DNA from: an uncultured bacterium
GTDB taxonomy: Bacteria > Acidobacteriota > Thermoanaerobaculia > Thermoanaerobaculales > Thermoanaerobaculaceae
Reading direction: 5' to 3'
Assembly (NCBI GenBank): GCA_937924755.1
Contig: CALEVZ010000062.1
Coordinates: 1-52,100 of the forward strand
Length of the DNA: 52,100 nt
Made by a program: the position numbers and the translations under genes. The notes under the pieces were generated by a model that searched no databases, had not been told where the DNA came from, and saw nothing but the letters and a program-made list of their open reading frames with translations. Below are positions 44,231-51,619 of this stretch, one piece after another (the stretch's first letter is position 1; the number at the start of each line of letters is the position of its first letter).

Positions 44231-44662
44231 ATGGGCATGTTCGGAGCGTCGTTCGAGGACAAGGTAAAGGGGGCCGTCGCCCAGGTGCAGCAACAAACCC
44301 CGGGGATTGCCTCGCTGGCCGCCCAGATCGATGGCAAAACCGTCACCCTCACCGGCACCGCCGTCAGCTTAGAGGCCAAGACCGCCGCCATGCAGGCGTT
44401 CAACGCCCTGGTGCAAACCGACAACACCATCAACATGATCCGGGTGTTGGCTCCGGCGCCGACAGCTCCCAAGGCGGTGGAAGCGCCGCCGCCGCAGGAG
44501 GTCATCCACGAGGTGCAGCGGGGAGAAACCCTCTCCGGCATCGCCAAGCAGTACCTCGGCAAGGCCAGCCTGTACATGAAGATCTTCGAGGCCAACCGGG
44601 ACGTGCTGGTCAACCCCGACCTCATCAAGCCGGGCCAGAAGCTGCGCATCCCCAAGCTTTAG
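44231..44662 (+). CDS. Kbp/YgaU-like BON-LysM protein
   Basis: This 143-residue protein has an N-terminal BON-like domain (residues about 10-75; IDGKTVTLTGTAVSLEAKTAA) and a C-terminal LysM domain (VQRGETLSGIAKQYLGKASL, then GQKLRIPKL). The order, size and lack of signal peptide match E. coli Kbp (YgaU), a cytoplasmic potassium-binding protein. By analogy it may sense K+; LysM-bearing relatives can also bind peptidoglycan. ATG 44231 follows GGGAGGG. TATACT at 44141-44146 is a possible -10 without a clear -35. Confidence 0.87.
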   Translation: MGMFGASFEDKVKGAVAQVQQQTPGIASLAAQIDGKTVTLTGTAVSLEAKTAAMQAFNALVQTDNTINMIRVLAPAPTAPKAVEAPPPQEVIHEVQRGETLSGIAKQYLGKASLYMKIFEANRDVLVNPDLIKPGQKLRIPKL

Positions 44663-44745
44663 CCGAGAGGACCGGGCTCACGCCGGCGCCGCGGCTGTCG
44701 TACACTCTTGGCAGGGCGCAGCGAAGAGTCGCCCGAAACTTGATC

Positions 44746-45558
44746 ATGTATCTGGATTTTTACGGCCTCACCGCGCCGCCCTTTGAGATCACCCCGGATC
44801 CTCGGTATCTCTTTTACTCGCGCCGGCACCGGGATGCGCTGGAACACGTGCTCTTCGGCCTGGAGCAGCGCAAAGGGTTCATCCAGCTCACCGGCGAGGT
44901 GGGGGCCGGCAAGACTACGCTGTGCCGGGCCATCCTGGCGCAGCTCAAGGACGGCTGGGCGACGGCGCTGATCCTCAACCCAGTGATGTCCTCCACCCAG
45001 TTACTGCGCTCCATCCTGGAGGAGCTGGGCCTGGAGGCGCGCGGCCATGACCGTGTGCGGCTCACTGGCCGGCTCAACCAGTTCCTGCTGCAGCGTGCGG
45101 TGGCGGGCGAGAACGTGGCGCTGTTCGTGGACGAGGCGCAGGACCTTTCCGATGCCCTCTTGGAGGAGTTGCGTCTGCTATCCAACCTCGAGACCGACGA
45201 CCGCAAGCTGCTGCAGATCGTTCTCATCGGCCAGCCGGAGCTGCGCGCTCGCCTGTCTGAGCCGCAGCTGCGCCAGCTCAACCAGAGGATCCTCGTGCGC
45301 TACCACTTGAAGCCGCTGGATCGCGGGGAAACCCGCGCCTACATCACCCACCGCCTTGCCGTCGCCGGTGCCAACGGCCGCCCCATCTTTACCGCCCCGG
45401 CCATCTGGTGGGTGCATCACCGCTCCCGGGGGATCCCTCGCCTCATCAACGCCCTCTGTGATACAACCCTGCTCGCCGGCTACGCCGAGGGGTGCGACGT
45501 GCTCACCTGGCGTCACGTGCATCGCGCCGCCCGCGCCCTGGCTGGGAGGGACACGTGA
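44746..45558 (+). CDS. GspA/ExeA-like AAA ATPase
   Basis: This 270-residue ATPase has MYLDFYGLTAPPFEITPDP, the diagnostic opening of ExeA/GspA. Walker A is GEVGAGKTTLCRAI, Walker B ALFVDEAQDLS, sensor IGQPELRARL and a C-terminal RGIPRLINALCD block. In Aeromonas and Vibrio, ExeA with ExeB helps the type II secretin pass the peptidoglycan. No membrane segment or C-terminal peptidoglycan-binding domain is present, so it is the short form. TACACT (44701-44706) may be its -10. The stop overlaps the GspB gene as GTGA. Confidence 0.9.
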   Translation: MYLDFYGLTAPPFEITPDPRYLFYSRRHRDALEHVLFGLEQRKGFIQLTGEVGAGKTTLCRAILAQLKDGWATALILNPVMSSTQLLRSILEELGLEARGHDRVRLTGRLNQFLLQRAVAGENVALFVDEAQDLSDALLEELRLLSNLETDDRKLLQIVLIGQPELRARLSEPQLRQLNQRILVRYHLKPLDRGETRAYITHRLAVAGANGRPIFTAPAIWWVHHRSRGIPRLINALCDTTLLAGYAEGCDVLTWRHVHRAARALAGRDT

Positions 45559-46454
45559 GCCTGATCCACGATGCTCTCACCCGCGCCCGTCGCGACGCCG
45601 CCGCCCGCGAAGCGGCCCGTCGCGGGCTGCCCGTCGCCACCTCGCCGCCGCGCCGCCCGCCGTCGCGGGCGGCGGCGGTGGTGCTCGCCCTGGCGGGGCT
45701 GGCCGCCGGCGGAGTTGGCCTGGCCTGGCTGATTGGCGGTCGCGACGGCTCCCCTCAGCCCGCGGCAGGAGTCGCAGCGACCTCAGCGACGACCTCGGCG
45801 GCATCTGCCCTGACCGCGTCGGCCCCACCGGCCGCTGCGCCGCGCCCGCCGGTGACTTCAGAGGCTGCCAGCCCGCCACCGCCGGTGACCCCATCGCCAG
45901 CCGCCGGCGGTGGCAGCGACGACCCACCAGCCGCGATGCTCAGCAGCCCCGGGCCGACTTCCTCCCCCACCCCGACGCCAACCCCGCCACCGCCCACCCC
46001 GACACTGGCCTCCGAGGTCGGCGACACCGTCGTCACCCGCTTCCTGCCTCCGGCCGCCAACGCCAGCGCTCCGCTGCCGGGGCGACCCAGACCTCCGGAT
46101 CGCGCCGCTGATCCCAGGTCAACACCCCCACCCCCAGCCGCGCCCACCCCATCGACGGCCACGGCGACCCCCACCACCGTACCGGCCACTCCAACGCCAC
46201 CCCCACCCACGCCGGCGCCCACCTCCGCGCCGACGGCCCGTCCCGCGCGTTCCTTCGTGCTCAACGCCGATCTGGGGCACACCAAGCTGCAGCTGGACTA
46301 CATCGTCTACAGACCTTCGGCGCCCTTTGCCGGCATCAACGGCCAGCGGGTGGTGGTGGGCACGATGATCGGCCAGGCCAAGGTGGTGGCCATCGAGGAG
46401 GAGGCCGTGCACCTGGAAGATCGCAGCGGCCTGGTGATCCTGCGGGCTCGCTAG
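45555..46454 (+). CDS. GspB-like protein
   Basis: This 299-residue single-pass inner-membrane protein opens with SLIHDALTRARRDAAAREA, the signature of GspB/ExeB. One membrane helix follows (AAAVVLALAGLAAGGVGLAW, about 40-60). A long Pro/Thr/Ala-rich periplasmic spacer (about 65-225) leads to a compact C-terminal T2SSB domain (LQLDYIVYRPSAPFAGINGQ, then VVAIEEEAVHLED). It probably works with the preceding ATPase to seat a secretin. Start is GTG 45555. The low-complexity spacer is unusually long. Confidence 0.85.
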   Translation: MSLIHDALTRARRDAAAREAARRGLPVATSPPRRPPSRAAAVVLALAGLAAGGVGLAWLIGGRDGSPQPAAGVAATSATTSAASALTASAPPAAAPRPPVTSEAASPPPPVTPSPAAGGGSDDPPAAMLSSPGPTSSPTPTPTPPPPTPTLASEVGDTVVTRFLPPAANASAPLPGRPRPPDRAADPRSTPPPPAAPTPSTATATPTTVPATPTPPPPTPAPTSAPTARPARSFVLNADLGHTKLQLDYIVYRPSAPFAGINGQRVVVGTMIGQAKVVAIEEEAVHLEDRSGLVILRAR

Positions 46455-46467
46455 GAACGCCGCTCGA

Positions 46468-46827
46468 TCAGGGCGATGAGGCCCTCGCCCCGACCTCTCC
46501 AGGGGGCGGTACCTCAAGCCGGGCCAGCACCTTCACCGGGTCGCGGTCGAACTGCTCGCGGCAGTGCTGGGAACAATGATAAAAGGTGTAACCCCGCCAG
46601 GTGGAGGTGATCTCCGGGGAGCCGTCCATCCCCAGCCCGCACACCGCGCAGCGGTGCACCACCCTGTCTTCACTCCCGTCAGCCTGATCGGCGGCCGCCA
46701 ACACGGCGTTGACGTCCAGCGCCGCAGCCGCGCCGGAGGCGGCGTCACCACCGGACCGGGAGCTGCCCCCTCCGCACCCCAGCGCCAGAAGAAGGGCAAG
46801 CGCGACAACAACCCTCAACGTCATCAT
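46468..46827 (-). CDS. Metal-binding lipoprotein with TRASH-like domain
   Basis: This lipoprotein of about 119 residues has a lipobox LALGC near residue 20, then a Gly/Ser linker. A cysteine-rich domain follows (HRCAVCGLGMD, then GYTFYHCSQHCREQF), with C-x2-C and C-x3-C as in TRASH/YHS-like heavy-metal domains and NosL-like relatives. It may bind copper, zinc or a haem-related metal in the periplasm. Two adjacent ATGs exist (46827, 46824). A -10 box lies seven bases before 46827 and no SD is present, so the message is probably leaderless. Confidence 0.78.
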   Translation of the reverse strand: MMTLRVVVALALLLALGCGGGSSRSGGDAASGAAAALDVNAVLAAADQADGSEDRVVHRCAVCGLGMDGSPEITSTWRGYTFYHCSQHCREQFDRDPVKVLARLEVPPPGEVGARASSP

Positions 46828-46834
46828 GGGATCG

Positions 46835-46863
46835 AGTATAAGCCGCGACAGGGCGGGGGACAA
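46835..46863 (-). promoter_or_regulatory. Leaderless-type promoter of the metal-binding lipoprotein gene
   Basis: On the minus strand TTGTCC (46863-46858), 17 bases, TATACT (46840-46835), then seven bases to ATG 46827. Predicted transcription starts at or next to the start codon. Confidence 0.55.
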
Positions 46864-46873
46864 GAAAGCAGGC

Positions 46874-46900
46874 CCGGCCGGCCTCGGGGAGGCCGGCCGG
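46874..46900 (-). terminator. Strong hairpin terminator of the tetrahaem cytochrome gene
   Basis: CCGGCCGGCCTC (46874-46885), three-base loop, GAGGCCGGCCGG (46889-46900): a perfect 12-bp stem. On the minus strand it is followed by GCCTGCTTTCTTGT, a broken T-run, ending the cytochrome transcript before the lipoprotein promoter. Confidence 0.65.
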
Positions 46901-46929
46901 AAAACGGCATCACCCTCGCGAAGGGCAAC

Positions 46930-47322
46930 TCACTGCTTGTGGCAGTCGTTACACTTGGCGGGGCCTTTGGCCTCTTTCTTGTGGCAGTCGATGCACAGCT
47001 TGTGGAAGGGGTTCTTGGTCAAGCTCATGTCGCGGATGGAGCCGATTTCGGGCTTGTCCGGGTCCAAGTGGCAGGCGGAGCAGGGCTGTACCTCCACCGT
47101 GTCGGTGGCCTTCAACCCCTTGTTGGTGTGGTGGCAGGTCTCGCAGGCGATGGTGTCGGCGTGCACCTTGTGGGGGAAGGAGACCGACGGCCGCTTGCTG
47201 TGGGCCTTGTCCAGCACCACCGACTCCGGCGCCTTGTTGGCCACCCCCGCGAACGCCACCGCGACCACCAGGGCGACTCCCACCGTTACACAAAACGTCG
47301 AGGCTTTCACTTTCATCGTCAT
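46930..47322 (-). CDS. Tetrahaem class III-type cytochrome c
   Basis: This periplasmic electron carrier of about 130 residues has signal peptide VTVGVALVVAVAFAGVANK. Four haem motifs follow in about 75 residues: CETCH, CSACH, CIDCH and CNDCH. FPHKVHAD before the first supplies likely axial His residues, and CHH-TNKGLKA follows. The spacing fits small cytochrome c3/c7-like proteins that shuttle electrons to periplasmic or extracellular acceptors. Start is ATG 47322 after AAGGAAGGGGGG (ATG 47316 possible). It has its own promoter (47369-47341) and the strong hairpin at 46874-46900. Confidence 0.92.
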   Translation of the reverse strand: MTMKVKASTFCVTVGVALVVAVAFAGVANKAPESVVLDKAHSKRPSVSFPHKVHADTIACETCHHTNKGLKATDTVEVQPCSACHLDPDKPEIGSIRDMSLTKNPFHKLCIDCHKKEAKGPAKCNDCHKQ

Positions 47323-47340
47323 TCACCCCCCTTCCTTACT

Positions 47341-47369
47341 ATCATACCGTGACACGGGACAGACGTAAA
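47341..47369 (-). promoter_or_regulatory. Promoter of tetrahaem cytochrome gene
   Basis: On the minus strand TTTACG (47369-47364), 17 bases, TATGAT (47346-47341), leaving a short leader with AAGGAAGGGGGG before ATG 47322. Confidence 0.55.
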
Positions 47370-47636
47370 GCTCTGCGCAGCCGACCCGCCACGGCTCGGC
47401 CCGTCGCCTTTCTGTCCACCCCCCAGCGCGGCGTGCCTTGCCGCGCAAAAGACGGCGCCGTGGTCGCCTCGGCCCTGCTGCCGGCCCACCTCGGCACCTA
47501 CTCGCTGCCGCCGTGGGTACACGAGCGGGCGGCAGCTGCGCCGCTTCGCTGGCGCGTCGAGGCGTTGGACCTCGATGGCGAGCGGATGGCTGCCACCGAG
47601 TGGCGGGAGTTCACTCTCGCTCCCCCGCCGCAGTGA
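47349..47636 (+). CDS. Hypothetical 95-residue protein or gene remnant
   Basis: The frame has the GC-rich third positions of real genes from about codon 14 on. It ends with WRVEALDLDGERMAATEWRE, which resembles the closing strand of fibronectin-like or anti-sigma/FecR-type domains. There is no signal peptide, SD or zinc-finger start, and GTG 47349 lies inside the cytochrome promoter. I therefore favour the 3' remnant of a longer protein, or an artefact. It overlaps the end of the ygbA-like gene (26 bases, convergent). Confidence 0.35.
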   Translation: MTRDRRKALRSRPATARPVAFLSTPQRGVPCRAKDGAVVASALLPAHLGTYSLPPWVHERAAAAPLRWRVEALDLDGERMAATEWREFTLAPPPQ

Positions 47637-47982
47637 CTATCCCCGGGTTCGGCCGGGCGGCGCCGCGGCGGGCGGTGCGGCGGTCACGGCGCTCGTCCAG
47701 CAGATGCCGGATGGCCAGGTAGGGGTGCCGCCAGAGCATGCGGGGGCCGGCCCAGCGCATCACCTCCCGCATGCGCTGGCGTTCGGCGGCGCGGTAGCAG
47801 TGGATGGGACAGGCGGCGCAGGTGGGCTTGTCGGCCGCGAAGGGGCAGCGGTCCAGCCGGTAACTGGCGTACTGCAGGAGCGCCTGGCACTGCCGGCAGA
47901 GAGCCGGACCGCCGTGATGAGCCCGGCAATAAATCCGCACCATGGCGGCCACCGTGGCGCGCTCCCGCTCCAGCCGCTCCAT
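47611..47982 (-). CDS. ygbA: YgbA family (nitrous-oxide-stimulated promoter) protein
   Basis: This 123-residue cytoplasmic, cysteine-rich protein carries the PF11756-type pattern: AAMVRIYCRAHHG, LCRQCQALLQYASYRLDRC, KPTCAACPIHCYR and VMRWAGPRMLWRHP. At least seven Cys plus His residues suggest a metal or Fe-S site. In enterobacteria ygbA is controlled by NsrR and induced by nitric oxide; it has been linked to recovery from nitrosative stress. ATG 47982 lies six bases after a TAGAAT -10 and has no SD, and a symmetric TTGA-N6-TCAA site lies upstream. Confidence 0.9.
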   Translation of the reverse strand: MERLERERATVAAMVRIYCRAHHGGPALCRQCQALLQYASYRLDRCPFAADKPTCAACPIHCYRAAERQRMREVMRWAGPRMLWRHPYLAIRHLLDERRDRRTARRGAARPNPGIVTAAGERE

Positions 47983-47988
47983 GGTCCA

Positions 47989-48030
47989 ATTCTACCTCGG
48001 GCTTGCCATCACGGCCTTGACCGGCGTCAA
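47989..48030 (-). promoter_or_regulatory. FNR/CRP-family-type site at -41.5 of a leaderless promoter (ygbA-like gene)
   Basis: TTGACCGGCGTCAA (48017-48030) has half-sites TTGAC and GTCAA and fits the TTGA-N6-TCAA form bound by FNR/FixK/DNR-type activators. TAGAAT (47994-47989) is the -10. If transcription starts at the A of ATG 47982, the site centre (48023.5) lies at -41.5, the classical class II activation position. The -35 itself is poor, as expected for an activated promoter. Confidence 0.6.
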
Positions 48031-48040
48031 CTTCGGCACT

Positions 48041-48985
48041 TCAGGAGGCGGTGCGGAAGGAAAAGGAGGTCGGTCCCGCCGGCGCGTTGCCGGCCAGGTC
48101 GCGCACCGCCTCGGCGTTGAGGGTGACGTGGAAGGTTTCTCCGGCAGGCAGATCCCCCGCCGGCACCCAGGTCACCCACCAGCGATCGAAGTCGAGGCTC
48201 ACCACCCCCGGGATAAGTCCCGAGCTCTCCCCCAGCACCGTCACCGCGTCGGCCCGCAGGGAGCGAGGGGCGAGGGGCTCGGAGAAAGCGAACAGCACTC
48301 GTGGCCGCCTGGCCGCCACCACCGCCCGGGCGGCGGGAAAGTGGGAGGTGACCAGAGGTGGCTGGCGGTCCCGCACCTCCTGCCAGGCGGCCATCTGGGC
48401 CAAATCGAGGGAGACGTAGAAGGCCAGCTCCGCCAGCTCCGGCGGGGGCAGCGGGGGTTTGGGCAGGTCGTGTTCATCCAGATATTTGGCCAGCAGCACC
48501 GCGGCTGCTACCACGGTCACCACCCCGACCGCCACCAGCGCCGGCGGCACGTGGGAGAGCGTCACCCGCACATCGGTGATCATCCCCTCCTGCACCCGAA
48601 AAGTGCGCTGCGCCGGGCGGGCCAGGCGCTGCACGTGCCCCTCGTCGGTCAGGCGCGCCGGCACGCGCACCCGGTAGGTCCCGGGCGGCAGGCCCACCAC
48701 TGCCCAGCTGGCGTTCAAGGAGCGAAACACCGCTCGCCACGCCCTCCCCTCCTGACGCTCCAGTTCCCCCAGCACCCCGTGCGGCCCCACCGCCCCGGCG
48801 CGGCGCGCATTGTCGGAGGCGTAGACCTCCACCGCCACGCCACCCCCCGTACCGGCGCCGGGGCGGGGGGCGCCGGTCCTCACCGACACGCAACCACCTG
48901 CGATCAAAACCAGGTGCGCTCCCACCAGCGCCGCCGCTGCAACGCGCGCCGGGCCACCGCCTGCGCGCCAAGGCCGTCGCTTCAT
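48041..48985 (-). CDS. Lipoprotein with C-terminal Ig-like (Big_5) domain
   Basis: This 314-residue predicted lipoprotein has lipobox LIAGGC near residue 32. A beta-rich domain (about 50-145) contains VVGLPPGTYRVRVP, a carboxypeptidase-regulatory-like fold. A hydrophobic segment (ALVAVGVVTVVAAAVLLAKYL, about 150-170) follows. A C-terminal Ig-like domain reads RVLFAFSEPLAPRSLRADAV, then AEAVRDLAGNAPAGP, the usual SbsA/Big_5 pattern. Function is unknown; a structural or adhesive envelope role is likely. It starts at ATG 48985 from a leaderless-type promoter and has no SD. Confidence 0.82.
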   Translation of the reverse strand: MKRRPWRAGGGPARVAAAALVGAHLVLIAGGCVSVRTGAPRPGAGTGGGVAVEVYASDNARRAGAVGPHGVLGELERQEGRAWRAVFRSLNASWAVVGLPPGTYRVRVPARLTDEGHVQRLARPAQRTFRVQEGMITDVRVTLSHVPPALVAVGVVTVVAAAVLLAKYLDEHDLPKPPLPPPELAELAFYVSLDLAQMAAWQEVRDRQPPLVTSHFPAARAVVAARRPRVLFAFSEPLAPRSLRADAVTVLGESSGLIPGVVSLDFDRWWVTWVPAGDLPAGETFHVTLNAEAVRDLAGNAPAGPTSFSFRTAS

Positions 48986-48992
48986 GTTACCC

Positions 48993-49020
48993 AGTCTAGC
49001 CTCCCCTGGGTGGGGGTCAA
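48993..49020 (-). promoter_or_regulatory. Leaderless-type promoter of the Ig-like lipoprotein gene
   Basis: On the minus strand TTGACC (49020-49015), 16 bases, TAGACT (48998-48993), then seven bases to ATG 48985. Confidence 0.6.
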
Positions 49021-49028
49021 CGGGCGCC

Positions 49029-49057
49029 TTGCTTCCCTCGCCCGGCAGCGCTACGGT
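49029..49057 (+). promoter_or_regulatory. Promoter of the UlaG-like hydrolase gene
   Basis: TTGCTT (49029-49034), 17 bases, TACGGT (49052-49057). A leader of about 30 bases carries GAGGAG (49086-49091) six bases before ATG 49098, so this divergent partner of the leaderless gene has a conventional start. Confidence 0.5.
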
Positions 49058-49097
49058 AGAGGCGAGGCGCCGAAAGGGCGCGCCCGAGGAGCTTCCC

Positions 49098-49823
49098 ATG
49101 CGGCTGGCCATCGCCACCCTCACCACCCTCCTGACCGTCGCCGTCGCCCCGGCGCAGCCGCCCCGGGACGTCATCCCCACTCCCGATGGGGAGCTGGAGA
49201 TCGTCTTCATCGGCCACGGCACCCTGATGCTGATCTGGAACGGCAAAGTCATCCACGTGGACCCGTGGACGCGGCTGGCCGACTACGCCACCCTGCCCAA
49301 GGCCGACCTGCTGTTGCTCACCCACGCCCACCGCGACCACCTCGACCCGGCGGCGCTGGCGCTGGTGCGCACCCCGGCCACCGCCGTCATCGCCGCCCCG
49401 GCGTGCGAGGGGCAGGTGGAGGGGGCGATCATTTTGGCCAACGGGGCTTCCTACACCGCGGCGGGGGTGCAGATCACCGCGGTGCCCGCCTACAACCTGG
49501 TGCACCGGCGGGAGAACGGCGAGCCCTGGCACCCCAAAGGGGAGGGCAACGGCTACCTGCTCACCTTCGCCAACCTCAAGGTGCTGATCGCCGGCGACAC
49601 CGAGAACGTCCCCGAGCTCAAGGAGCTCACCGGCATCGATGTGGCTTTCTTGCCCATGAATCTGCCCTACACCATGACGCCGGAGATGGTGGCCGATCTG
49701 GCGCGGGCCATGAAGCCGCGCATCCTCTACCCCTACCACTACGGCGACAGCGACCCCCGGCGCCTGGTGCAGTTGCTCGGGGACGCGCCCGGGATCGAGG
49801 TGCGCATCCGGCCGATGCGCTGA
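49098..49823 (+). CDS. Exported metallo-beta-lactamase-fold hydrolase (UlaG-like)
   Basis: This 241-residue protein has signal peptide RLAIATLTTLLTVAVAPAQ. The MBL-fold core has LTHAHRDHLD as the H-x-H-x-D-H zinc motif, VHRRENGEPWHPKGEGNGYL, LIAGDTENVPEL (Asp/metal) and YPYHYGD (final His). The organisation resembles the UlaG-like lactonase/phosphodiesterase branch (Lactamase_B_3). Export is unusual for UlaG itself, so a periplasmic lactone, phosphodiester or cell-wall substrate is possible. The start is supported by GAGGAG. Confidence 0.9.
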   Translation: MRLAIATLTTLLTVAVAPAQPPRDVIPTPDGELEIVFIGHGTLMLIWNGKVIHVDPWTRLADYATLPKADLLLLTHAHRDHLDPAALALVRTPATAVIAAPACEGQVEGAIILANGASYTAAGVQITAVPAYNLVHRRENGEPWHPKGEGNGYLLTFANLKVLIAGDTENVPELKELTGIDVAFLPMNLPYTMTPEMVADLARAMKPRILYPYHYGDSDPRRLVQLLGDAPGIEVRIRPMR

Positions 49824-49836
49824 CCTGCCACCCCCC

Positions 49837-50622
49837 TCACCGGCCCAGGAGCTCCGTCAGAAGATCCAGGCACACCCGCTCGGTGCTGCGATCCCCGTCC
49901 AGGGCCGGGTTCCAGCACGACACCGACACCGCCACCACCCGATCGGTGGCGCGCAGGTGGCGAAACACCAGGGCCAGCTCCTCGGGCGGGGGTCCTCCGG
50001 GGGCCGGGTAGTTCTGGGCGGGAGCCGCCGGGGGGCTGAGCACGTCGGTATCCCAGTGCACCCACAGGGGGCCGTCCCCCAGCGGCAGCTCCCGCAGGCC
50101 CCCCACCTGCGGCAGGTGGGTGAGGCGGGAAGAGGCCACCGCCGCCGCCTCCCGCGGCCGGTCCAGGTCGCGGGCGTCGGTGAGGATCACCCGCCCCTCC
50201 GACAGGGAACGCACCCCCACCGCCTGGCACAGAGCCTGCTCCCCCCGCCCCACCAGCATGGCCAGGGGCATTCCCCCCAGAAAGCCCGAGGGCGTCGTCT
50301 CGGGGGTGTTGAAGTCGCCGTGGGCGTCGAACCAAAGCAACAACGGCTCGATCCCGGCCCGCTGCAGGCCGGCGAGGACGGGGACGGCGGCGCAGCAGTC
50401 GCCGGCCAGCAGCACCGGGCGCCCCCCCGCCGCCAGCGTCTCGGCCACCCAGGGGGCGATGCCCCGGTGGACGGCGGCCAGGCGCTCCAGCTGACCGGCG
50501 GCCGGCAACTCGGGGGCATTCACCCCCCAGCCCTCCCCCGCCAGGTGGGCAAGTCCCGGCTCGGGCCGGTCGAGGAAGAAGGGGCTGAGCAGAAAGCGGT
50601 CGCCGGCCGGATGCGCCAACAT
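49837..50622 (-). CDS. Arginase/ureohydrolase-family protein, divergent
   Basis: This 261-residue cytoplasmic protein has the ureohydrolase fold. WFDAHGDFN is the DAHxD manganese motif and HWDTDVLSP corresponds to the D-x-D motif. Two positions differ from classical arginase: the first motif is LAGDCC, with Cys where the metal-binding His of G-G-D-H lies, and the last Asp of D-x-D-x-x-D-P is Ser. A one-metal or changed substrate enzyme is likely (amidine- or guanidine-like substrates). It starts four bases after the DinB gene stop and is co-transcribed with it. Confidence 0.85.
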   Translation of the reverse strand: MLAHPAGDRFLLSPFFLDRPEPGLAHLAGEGWGVNAPELPAAGQLERLAAVHRGIAPWVAETLAAGGRPVLLAGDCCAAVPVLAGLQRAGIEPLLLWFDAHGDFNTPETTPSGFLGGMPLAMLVGRGEQALCQAVGVRSLSEGRVILTDARDLDRPREAAAVASSRLTHLPQVGGLRELPLGDGPLWVHWDTDVLSPPAAPAQNYPAPGGPPPEELALVFRHLRATDRVVAVSVSCWNPALDGDRSTERVCLDLLTELLGR

Positions 50623-50626
50623 GGGG

Positions 50627-51211
50627 CTACGCCGGGGGCGTCCACGGCTCGTCGGCGCTGCCGCCGTAGACGCCGGGGACCTTGCCGCCTCCGGCCCGCA
50701 GGTCGGCGGATAGCTGCCCGCGGTGGTGAATAAAGTGGCTCTCGGCGAACCCCAGGTACGCCACCGCCGGGTCGTTGAAGGCCCCGAGAAAATCCACCGG
50801 AGGGGCGAGTTGCTCCGCGCTCACGGCCCGGGCGGCGGCCAGGGCCCGGGGGAAGTGTTCGTCGTGGAAGGCCAGCACCCCGGCCACGCTGTCCGGCATG
50901 GAGCCGCAGCGATTCTCCATGGAGAACTTCATCTCCGCGGTCTCGTGCAGCATCTGCACCCCGCTGGCCACGATGTGGCAGGCCAGCTCGAGGGCGCTGC
51001 GGGACGTGAGGTTCGGACGGTAGTTCCTGCCCGATTCGGGGATGGCGGCAATCCCCTTGCGGGTGATGGCCCTCTCCCACTGCAGGGTTTCACAGCGCAG
51101 GTCTCTCGGGGTGGTGGCGAAGTCAGGGGTCACGGTCTGCACCCGCTGCGAATACGCATACCTTACCTCCCCACGCAACGCTCTGTCGGTGCCCAGGCTT
51201 CCCGTCTTCAC
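50627..51211 (-). CDS. DinB-like metal-dependent four-helix protein
   Basis: This protein of about 194 residues has the DinB/YfiT four-helix-bundle pattern, with metal His candidates in ELACHIVASG and in ESHFIHHRGQL near residue 160 (H-x3-H). Members include thiol transferases that use bacillithiol or mycothiol and proteins of unknown function. GTG 51211 is the longest start; later GTGs (for example at the QRVQTV segment) are equally plausible since no SD is close. The gene is in an operon with the arginase-like gene. Upstream DNA is decayed transposase. Confidence 0.75.
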   Translation of the reverse strand: MKTGSLGTDRALRGEVRYAYSQRVQTVTPDFATTPRDLRCETLQWERAITRKGIAAIPESGRNYRPNLTSRSALELACHIVASGVQMLHETAEMKFSMENRCGSMPDSVAGVLAFHDEHFPRALAAARAVSAEQLAPPVDFLGAFNDPAVAYLGFAESHFIHHRGQLSADLRAGGGKVPGVYGGSADEPWTPPA

Positions 51212-51246
51212 TCCGCGGCGGACCCTCCGGGGAAGCTCGGCTTTCT

Positions 51247-51545
51247 TTCCTGTACCACCGCCCGCTCTTCGGGCGCCTGTGCCGGGCGGCGTACGAGACG
51301 GCGCGGGAGATGATCAAAGCGGCGCTGTCGGCGGAGGAGGGGATCATGCCCGGCATGATCGCGGTGGCGCGACGTTCGGTGGCGACCTCTCATGGCACCC
51401 GCACGTCCCCGCGCTGGTCACCCGTGGCGGGTGGGATCGAGCAGGGGAGCGGACGCCGGCGCCGTCCGTGGACGCCCAGGCGGCGGCGGTGGTGTGCCGG
51501 CAGAAGGCGTTCGGTACCGAGCCCCGCACCGTTCGCAAGATCGTG
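51247..51545 (+). pseudogene. IS91-family transposase fragment, frameshifted
   Basis: FLYHRPLFGRLCRAAYETAR and IKAALSAEEGIMPGMIAVA (from 51247) continue, after a one-base deletion near 51371, as TFGGDLSWHPHVPALVTRGG and VDAQAAAVVCRQKAFG. This order matches the central region of IS91-type (Y2) transposases, whose usual text is 'FGGDLSWHPHVHALVTRGGW'. Both ends of the gene are missing, so it cannot be active. Confidence 0.75.
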
Positions 51546-51619
51546 CGGCACCTCGCGGCGCACTCCCTGCACGCAGGCCCTCCGCCGAGACCCGCGCCTC
51601 CGCTAGGAGCCAGCACCTC

